Position numbers and translations under genes: made by a program. From Devosia ginsengisoli (GTDB taxonomy: Bacteria; Pseudomonadota; Alphaproteobacteria; Rhizobiales; Devosiaceae), in contig NZ_CP042304.1 in the NCBI RefSeq assembly GCF_007859655.1, positions 3,970,501 through 4,034,500 of the forward strand: 64,000 nucleotides of DNA, read 5' to 3'. A model generated the notes under the pieces. The model worked only from the letters and a program-made list of their open reading frames with translations. It was not told where the DNA came from and did no database searches. The first letter of the stretch is position 1, and every line of letters begins with the position of its first letter. Below are positions 43,636 to 53,941 of the stretch, piece by piece.

Positions 43636-44482
43636 TGCAACCTCCTCATCGTTCCCGCGTCCCCGAATGCGCTTCAACGGCCTTGCCGTGCTGGGCTTCG
43701 GCCTGCTCGCAATCCTTGTGGTCTGTGCCCTGTTCGCACCCTGGGTCGCGCCCTACGATCCAAACGCGCAGGACTATCGCGCCGTGCTGCAGGCGCCTTC
43801 GGCGGCCCATTGGCTGGGCACCGACCATACCGGCCGGGACATGCTGTCGCGGCTGATCTACGGCAGCCGGGTGGCCCTCAGCATAGGCTTCACCGCTGTT
43901 GGCGTGGCAGTGCTGGTCGGTGGCCTGCTCGGTCTGGTCGCCGGCTATGCCAGGGGCATCGTCGACGAAGCCATCATGCGCGTGATGGACGCGCTGCTGT
44001 CCTTCCCGTCGGTACTCCTCGCACTCGGCATCATGGCAGCGCTCGGTCCGGGCATCACCACAATCATCATCGCCATCGCTATTGCCGACATGCCCATGTT
44101 CGCGCGCATAACCCGTTCGCAGGTGCTCAGTGTGCGCGAGCGGGACTTCGTGATCGCCACCCGCGCGCTCGGTGCAGGGCCGCTGCGCATCATCTTCCGC
44201 CATATCGTGCCGCATATCACCGGCCCGGTCGCGGTGATGGCTACGATCGCGGTCGGCCATGCCATCCTGACCGAGGCGGCACTTTCCTTCCTCGGCCTCG
44301 GCATCCAGCCGCCGACCTCCAGCTGGGGCGCCATGATGCGCAACGGCTTCTCCTACATGGAGCGCGCGCCCTGGCTCGCGGCCTTTACCGGCCTCTCCAT
44401 CCTGCTCACCGTTCTCGCTCTCAACCTCGCCGGCGACGTCCTCCGCGACCGGCTCGATCCGCGCGGCGAATCCCGCCGCTAA
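43628..44482 (+). CDS. ABC transporter permease, DppC/OppC type
   Basis: Permease of 284 aa starting at a GTG (43628) that overlaps the previous gene. DppC marks are the first helix NGLAVLGFGLLAILVVCALF, LGTDHTGRDMLSRLIYGSRV, EAIMRVMDALLSFPSVLLAL, the loop RDFVIATRALGAGPLRIIFR with HIVPHITGPVAV, and the end LNLAGDVLRDRLDPRGE. It pairs with the DppB-type protein just upstream. Confidence 0.92.
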   Translation: MANATSSSFPRPRMRFNGLAVLGFGLLAILVVCALFAPWVAPYDPNAQDYRAVLQAPSAAHWLGTDHTGRDMLSRLIYGSRVALSIGFTAVGVAVLVGGLLGLVAGYARGIVDEAIMRVMDALLSFPSVLLALGIMAALGPGITTIIIAIAIADMPMFARITRSQVLSVRERDFVIATRALGAGPLRIIFRHIVPHITGPVAVMATIAVGHAILTEAALSFLGLGIQPPTSSWGAMMRNGFSYMERAPWLAAFTGLSILLTVLALNLAGDVLRDRLDPRGESRR

Positions 44483-44500
44483 CTCACCAGGCAGCCAGTC

Positions 44501-45910
44501 ATGAAGATTACCGAAATTCGTACCCAGCTATTCGAGTACCCCATAAAGCGCCGCCGCGGCGACGCGCATGACCCGGGTGGTCGTTCCCATCAGAACGGTG
44601 CCCTGGTGGAGATACTCACCGATACCGAGCATCGCGGCTTCGCCATCGGTTCCGTCAACTCCGTCTTCGGCATCGCTCGCCTCAAGCGAGTCCTGATCGG
44701 CGCGGACCCGCGCCAGAATGCGGGCCTGTGGCAGAGCATGGTCAATACCATCTTCAAGAGCGGTAACAATGGCGTCCTGAACGAGGGGCTGGCGGCCCTC
44801 GACATCGCTCTGTGGGACCTCAAGGCCAAGAGCTATGGCGAGCCGCTGTGGCGTCTCCTGGGCGCGAAGAGCAACCGCGTCCTTGCCTATGCCAGCGGCG
44901 GTGACATGCCGCTTAATGACGAACAGCTCACCGCCTTCTATGGCCACATGGCCAGCCTTGGTTTTCGCGCGGCAAAGCTGAAGATCGGCCTCGATATCGA
45001 GGAGGATGCCCACCGCCTTGCCCTGGTTCGCGATGTGATGACGGTAAAGGGCAAACCGCCCGCCTTGATGGTCGATGCCAGCGAATACTGGAGCGCCAAG
45101 CAGGCCGTGCGCCGGATCGCCCGGCTTGAACAGGAGTTCGACCTAACCTGGGTCGAGGAGCCTGTGCAGCGGGCGGACTATCGTGGGCTCGCCAAGGTAT
45201 CGAGCCATATCAGGGCGCCCGTCTGTGCCGGTGAAAATCTCAAGAACGTCCTCGAATTCCAGACCTATATCGAGCACGGCTCGGCCGATATTGTACAGGT
45301 CGGTCGCATGATGAGCGGCTTTACCGGGGCGATGCAGGTGGGCAACCTCGCCTATGCCAATGGCCTGCCCTGTGCCGGCTCGGACTCCGAATGCAAGGTG
45401 TTCGCGCATGTCGCGGCGGCACTGCCCAACCACATGATCCTCGAAGTGCATGACGATGAGGTCGAGGAGCCGATGCTCAAGGCCGACAACTGGATCGAGG
45501 ACGGCCATGTGGTGCTCGGCGACAGTCCCGGCCTCGGGATGACGGTCGACTGCGATATTCTCAAGGCGCATGCCGTCGAAGCACCGCGTCCTGGTCGTTC
45601 CGGCGCCGGCTGGTCCGGCCGTCGGCCCGGTGCGGGATTGATGGAAGTGCCCGCGACGGACGAGGAACGACGCATTGCCGCGCTGCCGGCGGGGGAGACG
45701 CATGATGCAGACCAGTCCCCGCGTTTCGGACGACGTGCTGGAAATGATCGGCAGGCTTGGCGCTGCAACCGCATTCTATCTCCTGCACATGCGGGGCGTC
45801 GGCCGCAAATATGGAGCCGGCCCGATCGCAATGAATGGCGTGGCCTCGCTGGCGCCCGGCCGCAAGCTGGTGGGTCGCGCGGTCACCCTGCGCTACCTGC
45901 CCTCCCGTGA
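44501..45910 (+). CDS. Mandelate racemase/muconate lactonizing enzyme family protein, stop displaced by frame change
   Basis: Enolase-superfamily enzyme. The capping part begins MKITEIRTQLFEYPIK. Barrel motifs are AKLKIGLDIEE (K-x-K), LMVDASEYWS (metal Asp), TWVEEPVQ (metal Glu) and PVCAGENLKN (third metal ligand); a sixth-strand lysine is absent (IVQVGRMMSG). The natural end is near residue 400, at GAGLMEVPATDEERRIAALP. As read, the frame goes on to 469 codons, overlapping the next gene by about 200 bases in another frame with Arg/Pro-rich filler. A run of five G at 45691-45695 lies at the transition. One extra base there would give a stop at 45703-45705 overlapping the RraA-like start, so a sequence error or small mutation is likely. 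Confidence 0.82.
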   Translation: MKITEIRTQLFEYPIKRRRGDAHDPGGRSHQNGALVEILTDTEHRGFAIGSVNSVFGIARLKRVLIGADPRQNAGLWQSMVNTIFKSGNNGVLNEGLAALDIALWDLKAKSYGEPLWRLLGAKSNRVLAYASGGDMPLNDEQLTAFYGHMASLGFRAAKLKIGLDIEEDAHRLALVRDVMTVKGKPPALMVDASEYWSAKQAVRRIARLEQEFDLTWVEEPVQRADYRGLAKVSSHIRAPVCAGENLKNVLEFQTYIEHGSADIVQVGRMMSGFTGAMQVGNLAYANGLPCAGSDSECKVFAHVAAALPNHMILEVHDDEVEEPMLKADNWIEDGHVVLGDSPGLGMTVDCDILKAHAVEAPRPGRSGAGWSGRRPGAGLMEVPATDEERRIAALPAGETHDADQSPRFGRRAGNDRQAWRCNRILSPAHAGRRPQIWSRPDRNEWRGLAGARPQAGGSRGHPALPALP

Positions 45911-46468
45911 AGATTTGCAGTCGGAAATCGCGACCAGTACCGGCGCCGACGGCATGAATGCCACGCCGCGTTGGCGGGTCATCGAGACCTGCGGCCCCGG
46001 CGACATCCTCGTGTCGGATGCCATGGGGCAGGGCGGTACATCCACTGGCGGCGAGATCGTCTATGGTCGCCTGTTCCAGCGCGGTGCTGCCGGCATCGTC
46101 ACCGACGGTGCCGTGCGCGACGCGCAGGCCACGATCGATCTCGGCTGGCCGGTCTATGCCGGCGGGCGCGCCACGATGATCGGCGAAACCAGCATGCTCC
46201 CCTATGAATATAATGTGCCCGTGCAGTGTGGCGGCGTACTCGTTCGCCCCGGTGATGTCATTCTCGGTGACGATGACGGCGTGGTGGTGATCGCTGCCGC
46301 CTTTGCCGAGGAGATTGCGCAAGCGGGTCGCGACCATGAGGGGATCGAGCAGTCGATCCTGGCAAATATGCACGAGGAGAATGATTCCCCGTCCCGCTTC
46401 TATCCCTTCAATGCCAGCACGATGGCTATGCACAGCGCACGACAGGCAAAAGCCGATGGAGCAGAAGG

Positions 46469-46472
<4 letters not shown>
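45702..46472 (+). CDS. RraA-like protein (4-hydroxy-4-methyl-2-oxoglutarate aldolase/oxaloacetate decarboxylase family)
   Basis: A 256-aa member of the RraA-like fold. Residues typical of the aldolase branch are present: the loop GDILVSDAMGQGGTSTGGEI and GAAGIVTDGAVRDAQATIDL, whose adjacent R-D pair binds metal and substrate. RPGDVILGDDDGVVVIAA is the conserved C-terminal strand. Two adjacent ATG codons (45702, 45705) follow GGGGGAG. The C-terminus is longer than in simple RraA proteins. It would split or decarboxylate a 2-oxoacid made by the upstream enolase-family enzyme. Its stop overlaps the GTG of the next ATPase gene. Confidence 0.85.
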
Positions 46473-47553
<1,081 letters not shown>

Positions 47554-47557
<4 letters not shown>

Positions 47558-48549
47558 CCGATCCCATCCTCGATATCCGCAATCTCACCGTGCACTTCGG
47601 TCAGATCGCCGCGGTGAACGATGTCAGTCTGACATTGCGCCGCGGTGAAACGCTGGGGCTTGTCGGCGAAAGCGGCTCGGGCAAATCAACCGCCAGCCGC
47701 GCCATTCTCCAGATCAACCGGGCCAGTTCGGGCGAAGTGCGCTTCGACGGCGAGGAACTGGTATCGGCGCGCGGCAGCCGGCTCAAGGCGCTGCGACGGC
47801 GAATGCAGATGGTGTTCCAGGATCCGCGCTCGTCGCTCGATCCGCGCATGACGGTGGGCGCCCTGCTCGAAGAGCCCTTGGTTATCTTCGGCGTCGGCAC
47901 CCGCGCTTCGCGAAAAACCAAAGTGGCCGAGATGCTGCATCTGGTCGGTCTCGATCCAGCGGTAAGCAGCCGCTACCCACATGAATTCTCCGGCGGACAG
48001 GCGCAGCGCATCGCCATTGCCCGCGCGCTCATCCTCGAGCCGGAGCTGATCATCGCCGACGAACCGGTATCCGCCCTCGATGTGTCGATCCAGGCGCAGA
48101 TCATCAATCTGCTGGCCAAGCTGCGCGCCCAGCTCAATCTCTCGATGCTGTTCATTGCGCATGACCTGGCAGTGGTGCGGCACATCTCCGACCGTGTGGC
48201 GGTCATGTATCTCGGCCGCGTGGTGGAACTCGCCGATCGCGACCGTCTCTATGCTGCACCGGCGCATCCCTACACGCGGGCACTGCTCTCCGCAGTTCCG
48301 GTGCCCGATCCCTCGGTGGAAGTTCACCGTCGCCGCGAGATCCTGACCGGCGAGATGCCCAGTTCCGGCCGGCTCCCCTCCGGCTGTGCCTTCCGGAGCC
48401 GCTGCCCGCTTCACAAGACGCTGGGTCAGCCCGAAATCTGCACGACAGTACTGCCCCCGCTGCTTGAACTCACGCCGGGGCAATCAGCCGCGTGCCACTT
48501 CGCCGACCAGACGGCGGCAGGCCGGATACAGCACGGAGCTTCCGCCTGA
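47554..48549 (+). CDS. ABC transporter ATP-binding protein, DppF/OppF type
   Basis: F-type ATPase of 331 aa and last gene of the third importer operon. It has Walker [15 protein letters not shown]-loop QMVFQDPRSSLDPRMT, signature FSGGQAQRIAIARAL, Walker [14 protein letters not shown], switch FIAHDLAVVRH, and the tail FRSRCPLHKTLGQPEIC. ATG overlaps the previous stop (ATGA). Split of the importer genes by two enzyme genes supports a common substrate for transport and catabolism. Confidence 0.92.
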
Positions 48550-48921
48550 GCAACCAGCCGGCAACGGAGCCGCAACTGCAGCGCTTACTAAGAGTGAACG
48601 GCGTTAGCACCAGTATTTGGTGATCATGGAAGGCCGTGGCGCCATAGGGCGATTCTGGCAACAAAGCCGTCCGCTGCAGCGCCGCGCCCTGCGAGGGCGG
48701 TCCGATTATTCGGATTTCCGGTTGACTTGGTATGCAAAATGGATACTGAATATCGCATGCCTTTGAGGCAGCGATAGAGCATGGTTGGTTAAGCTGTCGG
48801 CCCGAGGGCGTATCGCCTGCTGCGCCGTTGTCAGGGACGTAACCTGTTCGCGGTCTCAAGGCGATGTGGATATGCAATCTCGTCAAAGAGAATGCGATCA
48901 CTATTCGGGTAGGAGGTCGAA
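48550..48921. other. 372-base gap; holds a promoter/operator, no convincing gene
   Basis: No coding stretch with a ribosome site or recognisable protein is visible. The useful content is a TTGACT element and 17-bp palindrome at 48722-48746 and a long leader to the flavoprotein start at 48922. A (-) open frame crossing the gap has no family resemblance. Confidence 0.5.
48722..48746 (+). promoter_or_regulatory. TTGACT element plus 17-bp GntR-type palindrome
   Basis: TTGACT at 48722-48727 is followed after two bases by GTATGCAAAATGGATAC (48730-48746), an imperfect palindrome of the form GTATNCA-N3-TGGATAC. The same combination occurs at 62332-62358 and a third site at 61029-61045, so a shared regulator is likely. 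Confidence 0.55.
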
Positions 48922-50086
48922 TTGTCAGCAGTTGAACCGTCAGGGTCCGTCGGCGCGGTTTCCAGGGTATTGATCGTTGGCGGCGGGGTCAGTGGGCTGG
49001 CCCTGGCCAACGGCCTGACGGCCGCTGGAGTGCATGTCGAAGTGGCCGAGCGGAATCCCAGGACCTCCGGATCGGCTATCGGCCTCTGGAGCTTCTCGAT
49101 CAGGGCGTTGGAACAGCTCGGGCTCAAGGATGAATTGCTGGCGTCCGGCGCTATCTCCGAGAAGTTGGAAAATTTTGATGCCAGGGGCAATCTGACCAAG
49201 GTCGTCGATTATGCCGAGATTCCCATTGCGCCGGGTCAGCCAGGCCAGGTGATGATCAGCCGGCCGGATTTGGCTGCTATGCTGGACCGGAACGCCCGTG
49301 CGCGTGGCGCGCATATCAAGCACCATGTGACCTTCGAAACCGTTCGGGAAACGCAGGACGGCGTCGAAGTCACCTTCACCGACGGCACCAGCGGCAAATA
49401 CGACCTGCTCGTGGGTGCCGACGGCGTATTTTCTACGGTCCGGCGCGACGTGCTCGACATCCAGCAGGCGCCGCGGCGCGCTGCGAACGGCACCTGGCAG
49501 GCTACCGTGCCCAACAAGGATATAGCCGTAAAAAATCCCAGCCTCTGGTCGGGCGAGGGGTTCAGGTCCTTCCAGCTCTATCCCAGCGGGCGCGACCGTT
49601 GCGCCATCTCGCTCAGCGATATTCTGCTCGAACGTCCCCCCTACGCCCGAGGCGGAAAAGGAGCGGGCATGCGAATTGCTGACACATTTCGATGTGCCCG
49701 AGGCCAGATATGTCCAGCAACTCGTGGAAACGGGTGAAGTGGTGATGGAATTCCGCCGCGTGCACTGGCTGTTGGTACAGCCTCCATGGTTCAGTGATCG
49801 CGTGGTGCTGGTTGGCGATGCGGTGCATGCCGCGCCGCCTAACCTGGGAGGCGGTGCCAGCATGGCAATCGAAGATGCAGCGGTATTGACCGATGCCCTG
49901 ACCCGCCATGCCGACCTGCCGAATGCGCTGCGCAATTATATGACGCGTCGCTGGGCCAGGATCGAGAACATCTATCACAAGTCCTATCAGGCCAAGACGA
50001 TGTCGAGCGTCGATCCCCGCAAATACTTCTCGGTAAATTCTCCGATCCTGCGCGAAGCGCTCGCTTCGCTCACCATCGAGCCCTGA
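48922..50086 (+). pseudogene. FAD-dependent monooxygenase, frameshifted (or sequence error)
   Basis: Aromatic-ring-hydroxylase-type flavoprotein split between two frames. The first part (from TTG 48922, preceded by AGGAGG) carries VLIVGGGVSGLALANGLTAA, RPDLAAMLDRNARARGAHIK and LLVGADGVFSTVRRDVL. The second frame carries SDRVVLVGDAVHAAPPNLGG (the GD motif) and ASMAIEDAAVLTDAL to the stop at 50086. The frames join at a run of six C at 49636-49641; with five C the protein would read through as ERPPTPEAEKERACELLTHF, giving about 387 aa, the normal family length. Without that the first frame stops at 49737. Strong motifs on both sides suggest a recent event or an assembly error. Confidence 0.82.
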
Positions 50087-50161
50087 GAACGGCACATCGG
50101 CCGCAACCCCTATTCAACTTGCCGGTGGTCTCACAGCCATGGGGCGAAGGAGCCAATAGTC

Positions 50162-51295
50162 ATGATCGTCGCAAAATATCTGGTCATCGGAGCGGGCCTT
50201 TCGGGCGCTGCCATTGCCTGGCGGTTAGCGCAGACCGGGGCGGAAGTCGCTATTCTGGAACAGGACCTGCCGGCATCCGTGCAGGGCAGCTCGCATGGTT
50301 CTTCGCGAATTTTCCGCTACACACATCATGAAGGCCGTTTTACCGGCCTGGCCAAGCGCGCGCGGGCCGGGTGGGAAGAACTCGAAATCGAATCCGGCAA
50401 CAAGATCATGCATGCCAATGGCGCCCTGGACTTTGGTGCGGCATGCGATATTCCGGCACTTGCCCGGGCGCTCGAAGCAGAATCCATCGAGCACGAGGTA
50501 TTGTCAGCCGCCGCTGCCAGCCAGAGATGGCCGACCATCCGTTTCGATACCGACGCCCTCTGGCATCCGGGCGCTGCGGTTGTGGATACGGAAGTTGGCG
50601 TGTGGAACATGATCGGGTTGGCGCAAGGCCTTGGCGCCCAGCTCGTGACCGAGTTCACGGTGTCGAGCGTGGAGCGGACGCGGACCGGCTACCGGGTGAG
50701 CGCCGAGGACGGCCGAGTGGCGGAAGGCAGCGAAGTGATCGTCGCCACGGGCGGACGGCTATCCGAATTGCTGCGCATTGCGCCCGTACCGCGCAGCCTG
50801 CATGCTGCCATCGAGTCCATCGAAGTGCTTCAGCAGCATGTGTTCCACTTTCCCTACCAGAAGCCGATCGGATGGGACGAAAGCCTCTGGCCATCGGTCA
50901 TTCACAAAGCCATTGGGCGGGAAATTCACAGCCTTCCGGGCCGCCGCGACGCCGGTTATGCCGGTCAGAAAATCTACCAGTTCAACAGTGGCAGGGCGAT
51001 TGGCTCCGCTGTGCGACAGGACGTCTTTGTCGACGGCCACGATCGCGATCACATGGCTGAATATGTCGAACGCCAATTCCCCGGCCTTGGCACCGAAGCC
51101 TATGCAGAGGGCCATTGCATGGCTGCCAATACGCCGGGTGGCACGCTGGTATTGGAGCGTGACGAGGGCTTCACCATTGTTTCGCCAAGCGCCAGCCACG
51201 GGGCCAGCCTTGCACCGCTCATCGGCGAATTCGTGGCGGATCTGGTGCGGGGAAATCTCGTTTCCGATACGCTTCTCCGCGCCGATCAGGTCTGA
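50162..51295 (+). CDS. FAD-dependent oxidoreductase, DAO family (monomeric sarcosine/N-methyltryptophan oxidase-like)
   Basis: Flavoprotein oxidase of 377 aa. The N-terminus KYLVIGAGLSGAAIAWRLAQ is the FAD fold, and SSHGSSRIFRYTHHEGRF matches the S-x-H-G-x-S-R-x-x-R motif of monomeric sarcosine and N-methyltryptophan oxidases. A cysteine in EGHCMAANTPGGTLVLERDE lies where those enzymes bind FAD covalently. It would oxidise a secondary or tertiary amine to an imine. ATG 50162 has AAGGAG upstream. It follows the monooxygenase gene on the same strand, and a strong terminator comes after it. Confidence 0.85.
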   Translation: MIVAKYLVIGAGLSGAAIAWRLAQTGAEVAILEQDLPASVQGSSHGSSRIFRYTHHEGRFTGLAKRARAGWEELEIESGNKIMHANGALDFGAACDIPALARALEAESIEHEVLSAAAASQRWPTIRFDTDALWHPGAAVVDTEVGVWNMIGLAQGLGAQLVTEFTVSSVERTRTGYRVSAEDGRVAEGSEVIVATGGRLSELLRIAPVPRSLHAAIESIEVLQQHVFHFPYQKPIGWDESLWPSVIHKAIGREIHSLPGRRDAGYAGQKIYQFNSGRAIGSAVRQDVFVDGHDRDHMAEYVERQFPGLGTEAYAEGHCMAANTPGGTLVLERDEGFTIVSPSASHGASLAPLIGEFVADLVRGNLVSDTLLRADQV

Positions 51296-51333
51296 TACGG
51301 CTGCCCGGCCACGATAGAGGGCTCTCGGAATCC

Positions 51334-51368
51334 CGGCCTCCCGTTTCTGGCGGGAGGCCGTTTTATTT
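51334..51368 (+). terminator. Strong rho-independent terminator
   Basis: CGGCCTCCCG and CGGGAGGCCG form a perfect 10-bp stem around TTTCTGG, followed by TTTTATTT. It lies 38 bases after the DAO-family stop and ends that transcript. Confidence 0.92.
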
Positions 51369-51399
51369 GGTCGCGCGGCGCTGCGCCGGCGCGGAAAAG

Positions 51400-51430
51400 C
51401 CGCCGAAAACTCGCTGCTTCGGCGGTTTTT
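51400..51430. terminator. Bidirectional terminator facing the purU end
   Basis: CCGCCGAA (51400-51407) and TTCGGCGG (51418-51425) form a stem with TTTTT on the (+) side and AAAAG before it, which reads CTTTT on the (-) side. It can end the soxB-purU transcript arriving from the right and back up the (+) terminator. Confidence 0.8.
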
Positions 51431-51462
51431 CGAACAACATCAGTGAATGGCCGCGGGTCAGC

Positions 51463-52347
51463 CTAGCCCATCCGCTCCGATGCATAAGATCCGGGAGAGG
51501 CCGGGAAGACGATGGTGCGGTTGCCATTGAGGAACACCCGGCGATGGATATGGGCGTGGACGGCCCGTGCCAGCACCTGGCTCTCCACATCCCGGCCGAG
51601 GGAAACGTAGTCGCCCGGGCTTTGCGCGTGGGTGACCTGAACAATGTCCTGCTCGATGATTGGCCCCTCATCAAGATCTGAGGTGACGTAATGCGAGGTC
51701 GCTCCGATCAGTTTGACGCCGCGTTCATGGGCCTGCTTGTAGGGATTGGCGCCCTTGAAGCTCGGCAGGAAGGAGTGGTGGATATTGATGATCCGCCCCG
51801 ACATCTTCTTGCACATGGTATCGGACAGCACCTGCATATAGCGGGCCAGAACGATGAGTTCCGCGCCGGTCTCTTCGACAATGCGCATCTGCGCCGCTTC
51901 GGCCTCCGCCTTGTTGGCCTTCGTCACGTTGATGTAATGGAAGGGGATGTCATGGTTCACGACCACCTTCTGGTAATCGAGGTGATTGGAGATGACCGCG
52001 ACGATGTCGATGGGCAGCGCGCCGATTCTCCAGCGGTAGAGCAGGTCGTTGAGGCAGTGGCCGAAGCGCGACACCATGATGACCGCCTTCATCCGTTCTG
52101 CCGAGTCGGAGAAGGCATAGGTCATGTCGAAGCGTTCGGCGATGCCGGTGAAATTGCTGGTCAGCGTGGAGAGGTCCGTCTCGAGCTCGGGCTTGAAGCT
52201 GATCCGCATGAAGAATCTGCCGGATTCGAAATCATCGAACTGGGAGCTGTCGATGATGTTGCAGCCGGCCTCGGCCAGATAGGTGGTGATGGCTGCGACA
52301 ATGCCCCGGGTCGACGGGCATGTGACCGTGAAAACATACTTTGTCAT
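51463..52347 (-). CDS. purU: Formyltetrahydrofolate deformylase
   Basis: PurU releases formate from 10-formyltetrahydrofolate, 294 aa. The N-terminal ACT domain (TVTCPSTRGIVAAITTYLAE, IIDSSQFDDFESGRFFMRIS) precedes the formyltransferase-like domain with MVSRFGHCLNDLLYRWRIG, LIVLARYMQVLS, INIHHSFLPSFKGANPY (Asn and His catalytic residues) and ATSHYVTSDLDEGPIIEQD (catalytic Asp). ATG 52347 follows AAGGA; in-frame codons up to 52434 overlap folD and are not needed. As last gene of the sarcosine oxidase operon it disposes of one-carbon units released by demethylation. Confidence 0.95.
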   Translation of the reverse strand: MTKYVFTVTCPSTRGIVAAITTYLAEAGCNIIDSSQFDDFESGRFFMRISFKPELETDLSTLTSNFTGIAERFDMTYAFSDSAERMKAVIMVSRFGHCLNDLLYRWRIGALPIDIVAVISNHLDYQKVVVNHDIPFHYINVTKANKAEAEAAQMRIVEETGAELIVLARYMQVLSDTMCKKMSGRIINIHHSFLPSFKGANPYKQAHERGVKLIGATSHYVTSDLDEGPIIEQDIVQVTHAQSPGDYVSLGRDVESQVLARAVHAHIHRRVFLNGNRTIVFPASPGSYASERMG

Positions 52348-52384
52348 TTCATTCCTTGCAGGAGTTTTGCGCCCATTCGAGCGG

Positions 52385-53287
52385 CTAGAGACCAAGCTCC
52401 GCCAGACCTGCCGGTTCGGGCAGGTGATGCGCACGGCAGCAGGCCGTGACCGTATTGAGCAGCAAGCAGGCGATAGTCATTGGACCCACGCCGCCCGGGA
52501 CTGGCGTTATGGCGCCGGCAACTTCTGCCGCTTCGGCAAAGTTCACATCACCCACCAGTCGTGTCCTGCCGTCGCGGGTAACGCGGTTGATGCCGACATC
52601 GATGACCGTGGCGCCGGGTTTGATCCAGTCGCCTCGGACCATTTCCTGCCTGCCGATAGCAGCGACCAGTATGTCGGCGCCACCAATGATGCTGGGGAGG
52701 TCCCTGGTGCGGCTATGCGCGATCGTCACCGTGCAGTGCTCGCGCAGCAACAACTGCGCCATGGGTTTACCCACGATGTTGGAGCGCCCGACGATGACCG
52801 CATGCGAACCCGCCAGCCCGCCCTTGTGAAACTGCCGCAGCAGCAGCAGGCAGCCCAGGGGCGTGCAGGGCACCATGGATTTCTGACCAACGCTTAGCTG
52901 CCCGACATTGGAAATGTGGAAGCCGTCGACATCCTTTGTCGGATCAATCGCCCCCAGCACCGCATTGGCGTCGATATGCGCCGGCAGCGGTAATTGCACG
53001 AGTATTCCATGCACCGCGGGATCGGCGTTCAGCCGTTGTACGACCGCCAGCAGTTCCGCTTGGGAGGTGGCCGCATCGAGCCGCGTTTCAAAGCTGCGTA
53101 TGCCGCACTCGCCGGCCTGCTTTGCCTTGTTGCGCACATAGACCTCCGATGCGGGGTCTTCGCCGACCAGGACGACGGCCAGCCCCGGCACTATATCGTG
53201 ATCGGCCTTCAACACGGCCACGTGGGTCGTCACCTGCGCGCGCAGGGTGGCGGCGAAGGCCTTGCCATCGATGGTGGTCGCGGTCAT
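52385..53287 (-). CDS. folD: Bifunctional methylenetetrahydrofolate dehydrogenase/methenyltetrahydrofolate cyclohydrolase
   Basis: FolD converts 5,10-methylene- to 10-formyltetrahydrofolate, 300 aa. Motifs: the Y-x-x-x-K active site in [44 protein letters not shown], the NADP fold [19 protein letters not shown], and the C-terminal [17 protein letters not shown]. It overlaps soxG by four bases. Placed between soxG and purU it handles the methylene-tetrahydrofolate made by the sarcosine oxidase. Confidence 0.96.
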   Translation of the reverse strand: MTATTIDGKAFAATLRAQVTTHVAVLKADHDIVPGLAVVLVGEDPASEVYVRNKAKQAGECGIRSFETRLDAATSQAELLAVVQRLNADPAVHGILVQLPLPAHIDANAVLGAIDPTKDVDGFHISNVGQLSVGQKSMVPCTPLGCLLLLRQFHKGGLAGSHAVIVGRSNIVGKPMAQLLLREHCTVTIAHSRTRDLPSIIGGADILVAAIGRQEMVRGDWIKPGATVIDVGINRVTRDGRTRLVGDVNFAEAAEVAGAITPVPGGVGPMTIACLLLNTVTACCRAHHLPEPAGLAELGL

Positions 53288-53940
53288 TCGTCCGAGGCCC
53301 GCAATTCTTCCAGCCGGAAGTCGGCATCGATCTCCGCTGTTGTTGCCAGCAACACGTCCAGCACGAACTGGCTGGACGCAATATCGACGAAGATGTCGTA
53401 TGAGAGCGCTCCAAACCGGTCGAGCCGGGCAATAACGGCGTCCTGATGCAGGGCACGGGTTTGCGCGACCTGACCCACCTTCAGGGCCTGTGCCCGGAAA
53501 TCAGCCATGGACAGGCGGGCCATCAACAGAGCGGCGTCCTTGCCGGAGACGATGAACCAGGCCCATCCCTCATCGCGATAGGCGTCATAGCCTTTCGCGA
53601 CCATATCGCTGGCGCGCCAGGCAGCACGCAGTTCCCGCACACGGCTTCCGTTGCCACCGGCCGGGGCGGTGAGCAACATGTCTTGCTGGCCAAGCCGGAG
53701 AACGCTCGTTCCGTCGGGCAGGGTCAGCACCGTGTTCACCTTTTCGGGCAAGGCGACGCCTTGGGCCGACAGCCATTCGGCGGCACCGAGACCCCGCAAG
53801 CCGAACCGTTCGCCGCTCGTGCAGTCGAGTACGATGTTTCCTGCGGTGCCGGGCGCTTTATGCGCCGGCAGCAGACCGGCAAGCGGCGTCGTGCGGCGTG
53901 CAACGTTTGTCGCCGACATCTGGTTTGAGCCAAGAGCCAT
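53284..53940 (-). CDS. soxG: Sarcosine oxidase subunit gamma
   Basis: Gamma subunit of the heterotetrameric sarcosine oxidase complex, 218 aa. Family features are [20 protein letters not shown], the central [12 protein letters not shown] and the C-terminal [20 protein letters not shown] with [15 protein letters not shown] before it. It is a GcvT-like fold fragment without catalytic residues, as usual. The assignment rests on its place directly after soxA as well as on sequence. ATG 53940 lies two bases before the soxA stop; ATG 53919 (MSATNVARR) is an alternative. Confidence 0.85.
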   Translation of the reverse strand: MALGSNQMSATNVARRTTPLAGLLPAHKAPGTAGNIVLDCTSGERFGLRGLGAAEWLSAQGVALPEKVNTVLTLPDGTSVLRLGQQDMLLTAPAGGNGSRVRELRAAWRASDMVAKGYDAYRDEGWAWFIVSGKDAALLMARLSMADFRAQALKVGQVAQTRALHQDAVIARLDRFGALSYDIFVDIASSQFVLDVLLATTAEIDADFRLEELRASDE

Positions 53941-53941
53941 C

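Noticed and set aside
45691-45705. Programmed ribosomal frameshifting at the enolase-family/RraA-like junction
   Set aside because: No slippery heptamer plus downstream pseudoknot is evident; a one-base indel in the G run explains it more simply.
48470-48901. (-) open frame of 143 codons in the 48550-48921 gap
   Set aside because: No family resemblance, overlaps the end of an ATPase gene, and contains the promoter/operator region of the flavoprotein gene.
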